Source: Parasutterella excrementihominis YIT 11859
Lineage (GTDB): Bacteria > Pseudomonadota > Gammaproteobacteria > Burkholderiales > Burkholderiaceae_F
Assembly: GCF_000205025.1 (NCBI RefSeq)
Contig: NZ_GL883719.1
Coordinates: forward strand, 19,317-83,316
Direction of reading: 5' to 3'
Length of the DNA: 64,000 bases
The stretch's first letter is position 1. The number at the start of each line of letters is the position of its first letter. A model generated the notes under the pieces. The model saw only the letters and a list, made by a program, of their open reading frames with translations, was not told the DNA's origin and did not search any database. The translations under genes were made by a program, and so were the position numbers. Of this stretch, positions 56,923 to 64,000 are shown in pieces.

Positions 56923-58053
56923 TCACTTGTTCATCACGACCATGTTGTCCTGATGAATCAGCTCTCTCTGTTCTAAGTAGCCTAGCTCTTCCACAACTTC
57001 ATCGCTGTGCAGTCCCATGATTCGGCGGGACTCATCGGAGCCATAGTTAATCATGCCGCGGCAGATTTCCTTGTCGTTTTGATCCACGACTTGAATGATT
57101 TCGCCGCGAAGGAAGTCTCCGATCACAGCTTTAACACCGACCGGCAGCAGGCTCTTGCCTTTGCGGACAGCCTCGACGGCACCCTCATCAATAACGAGCT
57201 TTCCCTTCAGCTGCAAATGGTCAGCCATCCACTGGCTGCGGGCAGACATCGGTTTGCGATCTGTCTTCAGAAGCGTTCCGATGGATTCTCCCTGAGCTAA
57301 ACGGACTAAAACATCAGGAATGCGTCCGCTGGCAATAACAGTTGAGGCTCCGCTGCGAGCTGCGCGTTTAGCGGCAAGCACTTTTGTCTGCATACCTCCC
57401 TTACCAATGGAAGAACCGGCGCCTCCGGCCATTGCTTCATAGATCGGATCTCCGGCTTCGCCGACTTCCACTAATTTGGCTTCAGGGTTGGAGCGCGGAT
57501 CAGCGGTGAAGAGGCCGATCTGATCGGTCAAGATCACTAAGACGTCGGCATCAATCAAGTTGGTTACCAGTGCGCCCAAGGTATCGTTGTCACCGACTTT
57601 GATTTCGTTAGTTACGACCGTGTCGTTCTCGTTAATGATCGGAACAACTTTGAGATCCAAGAGTGTGGTTAGCGTCTGGCGTGCATTTAAGTAACGCTCA
57701 CGGTCTGCGAGGTCAGCATGCGTCAACAAGATTTGAGCTGTGCGGATGTCGTAGCGCTCGAAGCTTTTTTCGTAGGCTTCGACAATACCCATTTGTCCGA
57801 CAGCTGCGGCTGCCTGGAGTTCGTGCATTTTTTTCGGACGTTTGGTCCACCCGAGACGAGCCATTCCTTCTGCAACCGCACCGGAGCTAACCCAAACGAC
57901 CTGTTTTCCCATTTCCTGCAGCTTAGCGATCTGAGCCGTCCAACGGGCAATCGCTTCCGTATCTACCCCGTGACCTTCATTTGTCACTAAAGAAGAGCCG
58001 ACTTTTACGACAATTCTTTTTGCATCGTTCCAAATCTTGAGGTTTTCTTCCAT
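56923..58053 (-). CDS. proB: Glutamate 5-kinase
   Basis: First step of proline synthesis, phosphorylating glutamate. It has 376 residues: an amino acid kinase domain ([13 protein letters not shown] near residue 14, [20 protein letters not shown] near residue 137) and a C-terminal PUA domain from about residue 280. Proline feedback normally acts on the kinase domain. proA is not adjacent. It lies upstream of, and in the same direction as, no proline gene; obgE is the next gene on this strand. Confidence 0.96.
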   Translation of the reverse strand: MEENLKIWNDAKRIVVKVGSSLVTNEGHGVDTEAIARWTAQIAKLQEMGKQVVWVSSGAVAEGMARLGWTKRPKKMHELQAAAAVGQMGIVEAYEKSFERYDIRTAQILLTHADLADRERYLNARQTLTTLLDLKVVPIINENDTVVTNEIKVGDNDTLGALVTNLIDADVLVILTDQIGLFTADPRSNPEAKLVEVGEAGDPIYEAMAGGAGSSIGKGGMQTKVLAAKRAARSGASTVIASGRIPDVLVRLAQGESIGTLLKTDRKPMSARSQWMADHLQLKGKLVIDEGAVEAVRKGKSLLPVGVKAVIGDFLRGEIIQVVDQNDKEICRGMINYGSDESRRIMGLHSDEVVEELGYLEQRELIHQDNMVVMNK

Positions 58054-58209
58054 CTCGTTTCATCCGATCTTATTGACGACAGCACTCTTTCTAAGCGGAT
58101 CATAAACTTCACTTGCTTTTTGTTGTATTAACGGCGTCGTCGTGATTAGAGCTGTTCAGTATATCCAAAATCGCTTTAAACAAAAATGCTTCCACTTAAA
58201 GTACAAAAT

Positions 58210-58251
58210 CAAAAAAGAAAAACCGCCGGGATTTTGTTTTCTCAGCGGTTT
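58210..58251 (-). terminator. Terminator of obgE
   Basis: AAACCGC/GCGGTTT (58245-58251 with 58220-58226) with an 18-base loop, followed on the minus strand by TTCTTTTTT. Confidence 0.65.
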
Positions 58252-58270
58252 GACCAAATTCACCGGCAGC

Positions 58271-59386
<1,116 letters not shown>

Positions 59387-59438
59387 TTATTTCCTGTCCG
59401 TGAGGACTTATTAGGTATGGAGTTGATGATAGCCGTAG

Positions 59439-59479
59439 AAAAAAATCAGCGCCCCGTTCCCTGCTAGGAATGGGGCGCT
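59439..59479 (-). terminator. Terminator of rplU-rpmA
   Basis: AGCGCCCC/GGGGCGCT (59472-59479 with 59448-59455) and inner ATTCC/GGAAC stem, followed on the minus strand by a T tract. Confidence 0.85.
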
Positions 59480-59502
59480 TCTTTGTTTGATTCGCGGTCT
59501 AA

Positions 59503-59763
59503 TTAAGCAACCGGAACAACGTTAACGTAGTGACGGTTCAGACGTCCGTGAACAACGAACTCGACCTTACCGGCAACTTTAGCAAACAAAGTGTGGTCAC
59601 GGCCCATACCGACGTTTTCACCGGCATGGAATGTGGTACCGCGCTGACGAACAATGATAGCGCCCGGCTGAATCATTTCAGAGCCGAAAACTTTAACGCC
59701 AAGACGTTGTGCGTTGGAATCGCGGCCGTTACGTGTAGATCCGCCGCCTTTCTTATGTGCCAT
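59503..59763 (-). CDS. rpmA: 50S ribosomal protein L27
   Basis: An 86-residue ribosomal protein whose flexible N-terminus ([20 protein letters not shown]) reaches the peptidyl transferase centre. It follows rplU by 28 bases in the conserved rplU-rpmA-obgE order. Confidence 0.98.
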   Translation of the reverse strand: MAHKKGGGSTRNGRDSNAQRLGVKVFGSEMIQPGAIIVRQRGTTFHAGENVGMGRDHTLFAKVAGKVEFVVHGRLNRHYVNVVPVA

Positions 59764-59791
59764 TTCAAATACCTCTTACTTAAAAATCCAA

Positions 59792-60103
59792 TTAGGCCGA
59801 AATCTCATCAATCTTGAGTTCGGTGTAGTTCTGACGGTGACCAGCACTCTTCATGGAGTGTTTACGACGACGGAACTTGAAAATACGAACTTTTTCATGA
59901 CGTCCTTCAGACAGGACTGTGGCAGTAACAAAAGCGCCGGGAATCGTCGGATTACCAAGCTTAAGGCCTTCGTCGTTTTTAACAGCGAGGACTTCCACGA
60001 GTTTGATCTGGGAGCCAACGTCACCCGGAAGGGTTTCGACCTTAACCTTGTCGCCAACAGCAACAGTGTACTGTTTGCCGCCGGTTTTAATAATTGCGTA
60101 CAT
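59792..60103 (-). CDS. rplU: 50S ribosomal protein L21
   Basis: A 103-residue ribosomal protein (start [39 protein letters not shown] near the end). First gene of rplU-rpmA, transcribed divergently from ispB across 270 bases that contain promoters but no gene. Confidence 0.98.
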   Translation of the reverse strand: MYAIIKTGGKQYTVAVGDKVKVETLPGDVGSQIKLVEVLAVKNDEGLKLGNPTIPGAFVTATVLSEGRHEKVRIFKFRRRKHSMKSAGHRQNYTELKIDEISA

Positions 60104-60373
60104 GTATATACCTTTAACACTTCAATGCAGTCTGCGTTCTGCTGAAGCCTTTTTGTTTGCTCAAATAACTTAACGCGCAGAGTGCGAGATTATGCTCGAA
60201 AAATTTCGTATAGTCAAACGGTTAAAGATGTTTTTTTGTTTTTCTCAACGCCAAACGGATTGTCGGGTTGAATTCTCAGAAAAATCTCGTTTTTGTGTCT
60301 TTTAGTGTCAGCAGTCAAAGAAAAATAGTTAATATTTGACTTTGTTTTATTTAGCGCCCATAGGAATTTTTCA

Positions 60374-61354
60374 ATGAGTCAAGTAGCAGCCGCCGTTCAG
60401 AGAATCATCGCCCCGATTTCGGAAGATTTACTCGCCGTTGATCGGGAAGTTATTGATGATCTTCAGAGTGACATCCCGCTGATTAAAAAGATAAGCGACT
60501 ACATCGTTACAGCCGGCGGCAAACGAATGCGTCCGATCGTCTTAATGCTCATTGCACGCGCTCTGGGCTACCAGGGAAAAGAGCATATCTTCCTTGCAAC
60601 GATGATTGAGTATGTGCACACAGCCAGTCTGCTACATGACGACGTTGTTGACGAAAGCGACTTAAGGCGCGGAAAGCCGACTGCCGGATTTAAATGGGGA
60701 AATGCGCCTGCGATCTTAACCGGCGACTTTATGTATTCACGCGCCTTCCAATTAATGGTCCGCACTCAAAACTTACGTATTTGCGAAATCGTAGCCGGCG
60801 CCGTAAACCGCGTTTCCGAAGGTGAGGTCATCCAGTTGCTCAACATTCATGACACCACATTAGACGAAGCTCGCTATTTTGACGTCATTGAAAGAAAGAC
60901 CGGTGTTCTTTTTGAGGCAGCAGCCCGCATGGCCTCCGTCGTTGCCGGCGCCTCTAAGGAAGTAGAAGACAAAATGGCTGAATACGCTCTTTGTCTCGGC
61001 CGCGCCTTCCAAATTATTGATGACGTGCTTGACTACACAGGCACTAAGGTCAATATCGGTAAAAATTTAGGCACCGACCTTCGCGAAGGAAAAATGACGA
61101 TGCCACTTATCTACGCTTTGAGACATTGTTCCGAAGAAGATGCAAAGATTATTCGTACTGCAGTCAGCAGCAATGATCCGGACTTAGAAAGCGTAACCCG
61201 CGTCATTCTGGCTTCCGGAGCCATTGATGCGTGCATTGAAGCTGGCAAAAAAGAAGTTTCTCGAGGAATTGATGCATTAAATTGCTTACCGACTAGCGCA
61301 TTTAAAAATTCTCTGATAGAATTGCTTTCCTTGACAGTTGAGAGAGATCGATAG
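60374..61354 (+). CDS. ispB: Octaprenyl diphosphate synthase
   Basis: A trans-prenyltransferase making the quinone side chain from farnesyl diphosphate and isopentenyl diphosphate. It has 326 residues. The two Asp-rich motifs are LLHDDVVDESDLRRG (about residue 86) and FQIIDDVLDYTG (about residue 216). Chain length is assumed from the family. It is divergent from rplU, the usual arrangement, and is followed by tRNA-Pro. Confidence 0.94.
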   Translation: MSQVAAAVQRIIAPISEDLLAVDREVIDDLQSDIPLIKKISDYIVTAGGKRMRPIVLMLIARALGYQGKEHIFLATMIEYVHTASLLHDDVVDESDLRRGKPTAGFKWGNAPAILTGDFMYSRAFQLMVRTQNLRICEIVAGAVNRVSEGEVIQLLNIHDTTLDEARYFDVIERKTGVLFEAAARMASVVAGASKEVEDKMAEYALCLGRAFQIIDDVLDYTGTKVNIGKNLGTDLREGKMTMPLIYALRHCSEEDAKIIRTAVSSNDPDLESVTRVILASGAIDACIEAGKKEVSRGIDALNCLPTSAFKNSLIELLSLTVERDR

Positions 61355-61374
61355 GTCACTCGAAACGCAAGAAT

Positions 61375-61451
61375 CGGAGTGTAGCTCAGCCTGGTAGAGC
61401 ACTGCGTTCGGGACGCAGGGGTCGGAGGTTCGAATCCTCTCACTCCGACCA
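61375..61451 (+). tRNA. tRNA-Pro (CGG), left copy
   Basis: A 77-base cloverleaf: acceptor CGGAGTG/CACTCCG, D arm GCTC-AGCCTGGTA-GAGC, anticodon stem CTGCG/CGCAG around TTCGGGA (anticodon CGG), T arm GGAGG-TTCGAAT-CCTCT, and encoded CCA. A P4-type integrase gene starts 185 bases after its 3' end, so this gene is the likely chromosomal attachment site. Confidence 0.96.
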
Positions 61452-61458
61452 CATCGGA

Positions 61459-61571
61459 GTGACAAGCAATGACAAGTCATACAGAAAACTCCGTAAATGT
61501 CGCTTTTTCGAACACCTTTTAGTAAATCTCCCTGTGACAAACCGTGACAACCAGTGCCAAACAATGACATG
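61459..61571. repeat. 10-bp-periodic integrase arm-type sites
   Basis: Copies of RTGACAA-type 8-mers start at 61459 and 61469 and at 61534, 61544, 61554 and 61564 (GTGACAAG, ATGACAAG, GTGACAAA, GTGACAAC, GTGCCAAA, ATGACATG), exactly 10 bases apart within each cluster. They lie between the tRNA end and the integrase gene, where tyrosine recombinases have arm-type binding sites. Confidence 0.65.
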
Positions 61572-61635
61572 GTTTTAGGATGACTATTTTTATGTCTGTT
61601 AAAATTATAAAAAACAGCACTCTCAATAGTCATCT

Positions 61636-62979
61636 ATGCCACAAAGAGCGAAAGAGTTATCTGCACTTGCCGTTAAACGACTTACCGAGGTTGGGTTTTA
61701 CTTTTTGGGCGGAGTGCCGGGCTTTGCCCTCAAGGTCCAAAAGAACTCAGCCAGTTACGTTTTAAGATATTCGGATGCCTACGGAAAAAAGCATGACGTT
61801 TTCATCGGTCCGCGCTCTGTTCTGAGCTTATCCCAAGCACGGGGTATTGCATTAGAGCTGAAAGCCAAGATTCTTGCGGGAAGAGATCCTCTTGAAGAAA
61901 AGAAACAAGCTCGACAAAAAATCAAAGAAGAGAAAAAACAACAACAAATCCCAAACTTCGAAAAAGTAGCTAATGATTGGCTTAAGGATCGCGCAAGAAA
62001 CGGATTTTTCCGAAACAACCCGGAAGGTGAAATCCGAACGTTTTGGGTTTTAAATCGGCATATTTTCCCAAAACTCGGGGCTAAATCTATCAATGCAATA
62101 ACACCTGAAATGATCAGGGATATTATCGGTCCTTTATGGGAAACTAAAACAAACACTGCTCAAAAAGCACTAACCTACTTACGGCAGATTTTCAACTGGT
62201 CAATTGCTCTTCGGATTAGGGAAGACCGCGAAAATCCCGCTGATTTGAGATCTGCGCTAGGTGTTCTGCTGGAACCTCAAAAACGAAATCGACGCGAAAA
62301 AGAAAATCATGCTGCCATCAGCGTTGAGGAGCTTCCAGCGCTTTATGCCGCGCTGGATAAACTTCAGGGAACCTCTCCTCGTGCTTGTCAGTTCGCGATC
62401 CTTACCGCTTCTCGATCCAAAGCGGTACGGCTCGCAACTTGGGATGAGTTCGATCTCGAAAACAAGACATGGAATATTCCGCTTGAACACGACAAAATGA
62501 AACAAGCGAAGAGAGACAGAACCATCCTTCTTTCCGACGAAGCAGTCCAACTACTTAAAGATTTGCCAAGATACACCGGACAAACAAAAGTCTTCTTAAG
62601 TAATCAAATGCAAACATTGTCTGATATGACTATGTCGATGGTTCTTAGGCGATTGCATAAAAAACAAAAAAATATAGACGGAATCGGTTGGATTGATAAG
62701 GAAAAAACCAAGAGAACCGGAAAAGATTGCGTCGTTACTCCTCACGGTTGTGCACGCGCAACTTTCAGAACCTGGGCAAAAGACGACACTATTGGTAACA
62801 ATAAAAGCTTTGATCAAGAAGCCGTAGAGCTTTGTTTATTGCATTCAAAAAGAGACGTCTATAACGGTGCTTATGACAGGGCGAGGCTCTTAACCGAAAG
62901 AAGAAAAATAATGGATGCCTGGGGAAAGTATTGTATATCTGCGGTTCGAGAAAAAACATCTCAAATAAAAGGCTCGTGA
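61636..62979 (+). CDS. P4-type tyrosine recombinase (integrase)
   Basis: A 447-residue integrase with an N-terminal arm-binding DUF4102 domain (RLTEVGFYFLGGVPGFALKV, about residues 14-33), a core-binding domain, and a catalytic domain with the Arg in LTASRSKAVRLATW, the HxxR of HGCARATFRTWAKD and a C-terminal region with HSKRDVYNGAYDR carrying the likely Tyr. It presumably integrates into the adjacent tRNA-Pro. G+C is lower than in neighbouring core genes, consistent with transfer. Confidence 0.93.
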   Translation: MPQRAKELSALAVKRLTEVGFYFLGGVPGFALKVQKNSASYVLRYSDAYGKKHDVFIGPRSVLSLSQARGIALELKAKILAGRDPLEEKKQARQKIKEEKKQQQIPNFEKVANDWLKDRARNGFFRNNPEGEIRTFWVLNRHIFPKLGAKSINAITPEMIRDIIGPLWETKTNTAQKALTYLRQIFNWSIALRIREDRENPADLRSALGVLLEPQKRNRREKENHAAISVEELPALYAALDKLQGTSPRACQFAILTASRSKAVRLATWDEFDLENKTWNIPLEHDKMKQAKRDRTILLSDEAVQLLKDLPRYTGQTKVFLSNQMQTLSDMTMSMVLRRLHKKQKNIDGIGWIDKEKTKRTGKDCVVTPHGCARATFRTWAKDDTIGNNKSFDQEAVELCLLHSKRDVYNGAYDRARLLTERRKIMDAWGKYCISAVREKTSQIKGS

Positions 62980-63030
62980 GCAACAAACTCTATTCTGTAG
63001 ACGTGATAGACTACGTGTCTTTGGTGAAAT

Positions 63031-63107
63031 CGGGGTGTAGCTCAGCCTGGTAGAGTACTGCGTTCGGGACGCAGGTGTCGGAGGTTCAAATCCTCTCACC
63101 CCGACCA
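63031..63107 (+). tRNA. tRNA-Pro (CGG), right copy
   Basis: A full 77-base cloverleaf: acceptor CGGGGTG/CACCCCG, anticodon loop TTCGGGA (anticodon CGG), T arm GGAGG-TTCAAAT-CCTCT, CCA encoded. It differs from the left copy at six positions, including a compensatory acceptor pair, so it is not a recent duplicate. It separates the integrase from mobC and may have been carried by an element or be an old attachment site. Confidence 0.96.
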
Positions 63108-63710
63108 TCACATTTTTATATTAGTTCTCGTCTTTGCGCTCTTCAAAATCTTCTCCATTTTGTACAAATGATTTTCGATAAATGAGCTTAATTTGGCAAT
63201 TTGGAGCTTGAGTTCTTTGAATGGGATTGACCTTTTCTCGCGATCGTCCACCAATATATTCAAGGCATGAGCAATTTGGTTTAAGTTGACTCCGATTTTA
63301 TTCATCGCAACTGTCGAATCGATAACGGCCTCCCTTTCTTTTTCCAACAACATTATCGTACCTAGAAGATCCTTTCTAAGAAGCAACGTAAGGTAACCTT
63401 GTTTAGAAACGCCGAACTCTTTGGCTCTGCAATCTAATGCGGCCAGCTCACTTTTTGTTAACCTTAAGAAAAGAGGAATCTTTTTCTCTTCTGGGAATTC
63501 TTCTGCTTTGGCTTCAGAAAAAACAGTCCTAATAACACTTTTGTCCAAAGAGTTTTTCTGGCCTTTCAGCTTTTCTTCGATAGTTGCATTAATAAATGCC
63601 GAAAGACTTTCTCCGGATTTTTTCGCATACTCCTTGGCAGCATCTTTTGTTTCCGTTTGAACGCGAGCCGTAAGAACACTGGTTTTCTTTTCTGAACCTC
63701 TTTTTGGCAT
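63108..63710 (-). CDS. Mobilisation protein MobC-like, relaxosome accessory
   Basis: A 200-residue protein with an N-terminal Lys/Arg-rich part and ribbon-helix-helix-like segment (TARVQTETKDAAKEYAKKSG), and a C-terminal MobC motif MNKIGVNLNQIAHALNILVD (about residue 147). MobC proteins help relaxases nick at oriT. ATG 63710 gives MPKRGSEKK and has AAAGG 7 bases upstream; the longer frame crosses the origin-like region and is rejected. A relaxase gene is not in the window. Its 3' end meets the tRNA-Pro 3' end. Confidence 0.82.
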   Translation of the reverse strand: MPKRGSEKKTSVLTARVQTETKDAAKEYAKKSGESLSAFINATIEEKLKGQKNSLDKSVIRTVFSEAKAEEFPEEKKIPLFLRLTKSELAALDCRAKEFGVSKQGYLTLLLRKDLLGTIMLLEKEREAVIDSTVAMNKIGVNLNQIAHALNILVDDREKRSIPFKELKLQIAKLSSFIENHLYKMEKILKSAKTRTNIKM

Positions 63711-63756
63711 GACTAACCTTTTTGGAATTAACTCAGATCGTGTGTAACGTATCCAC

Positions 63757-63831
63757 CGAACGCTCCCGCGTTCGACCGCCTTGGCGGTGTGGCAGGACAA
63801 CCGAAAATGAAATTTTCGACCGAGCCCTCGG
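63757..63831. repeat. Four consecutive hairpins, possible oriT or single-strand origin
   Basis: CGAACG-CTCCCG-CGTTCG (63757-63774), ACCGCC-TT-GGCGGT (63775-63788), CGAAAAT-GAA-ATTTTCG (63802-63818) and CCGAG-CC-CTCGG (63820-63831) lie in 75 bases just upstream of mobC. Such arrays occur at transfer origins. No nic consensus was recognised with confidence. Confidence 0.55.
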
Positions 63832-63853
63832 CGAGGTGTTGATGCATCTATGG

Positions 63854-63875
63854 TATCAAATGTATACATTTGATA
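63854..63875. promoter_or_regulatory. 22-bp perfect palindrome
   Basis: TATCAAATGTA followed by its exact reverse complement TACATTTGATA. This is a likely operator for a dimeric repressor, positioned upstream of mobC; the protein is unknown. Confidence 0.6.
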
Positions 63876-63919
63876 TCAAGATGCGATCCTGCCTTAGCAG
63901 TAGTTAGTCGTACATCCTC

Positions 63920-63964
63920 AGTAGTTATCCACAATTCAGCTTGCCAAAATTGTGGATAACTACT
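63920..63964. promoter_or_regulatory. Inverted pair of consensus DnaA boxes
   Basis: Perfect 17-bp arms (AGTAGTTATCCACAATT and its complement) around an 11-base loop contain TTATCCACA at 63925-63933 and its inverse at 63951-63959, the exact DnaA-box consensus. This suggests a replication origin or a DnaA-controlled promoter of the element. CAGTAGTTA also occurs as a direct repeat just to the left. Confidence 0.6.
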
Positions 63965-64000
63965 CTGACTGCTGAGAGTTGTCCTCATTTTCACTCGGTG

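Noticed and set aside
60104..60373. L21-type RNA leader upstream of rplU
   Set aside because: No matching secondary structure could be identified; only promoter-like AT-rich sequence.

Overview
This 64 kb window looks like a chromosomal stretch of a betaproteobacterium of the order Burkholderiales, most likely a gut Sutterellaceae member (Parasutterella/Sutterella type). That placement is inference. It rests on roughly 50% G+C, the iscR-SUA-hscBA-fdx-iscX order, a CcsA-like gene divergent from ffh, a PP0621-type protein coupled to ampD, ybgC-tolQRA, and an RpfE-like gene in front of recJ. Most genes are conserved housekeeping genes; accessory DNA is confined to a few intergenic pockets and the right end.

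Layout. 1-6654 (+): tail of an RpfE-like gene, recJ, prfB with its programmed +1 frameshift, an SDR, lysS and a DUF4743/Nudix gene. 6658-12072 (-): the complete ISC iron-sulfur operon behind a promoter with two IscR boxes. 12123-14818 (-): low-molecular-weight phosphatase and uvrB. 15455-19308 (+): an inducible ornithine decarboxylase/putrescine antiporter operon (speF-potE) after a long AT-rich leader that encodes a SpeFL-like peptide. 19470-24836: aromatic/aspartate aminotransferase, tRNA-Asn, PsiF-like protein, a DUF8052-like protein, cstA and yggT. 24936-26605 (-): ampD, PP0621-like and CcsA-like genes. 26673-40003 (+): ffh, ruvC-ruvA-ruvB, an unknown gene and recC-recB-recD, a long DNA-repair block. 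40072-40541: a Fic/Doc-type toxin gene with a 42-residue partner ORF, followed by two 113-bp degenerate repeats. 41012-47476 (-): a Yej-type peptide ABC importer. 47751-52036 (+): ybgC-tolQ-tolR-tolA and a large MscS-type channel. 52142-54401: a YczE-like membrane protein, an orphan HigA-type antitoxin, a decayed IS200/IS605-type element and a frameshifted SF0329-family gene. 54496-61354: proS, rppH, proB, obgE, rpmA-rplU and ispB. 61375-64000: two tRNA-Pro(CGG) genes flanking a P4-type integrase, then mobC and origin-like sequences, apparently the left end of an integrated mobilizable element.

How the genes work together. The ISC genes form one autoregulated pathway: sulfur donor IscS, scaffold IscU, carrier IscA, chaperones HscBA, ferredoxin and IscX. 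RuvABC and RecBCD make a double-strand-break repair neighbourhood. SpeF and PotE together import ornithine, decarboxylate it (consuming a proton) and export putrescine.

The observations most worth following up are the SpeFL-like leader, the Doc-like toxin with an unusually small partner, the paired repeats with a conserved reading frame, the 10-bp periodic integrase arm sites, and the hairpin, palindrome and DnaA-box cluster at the right edge.
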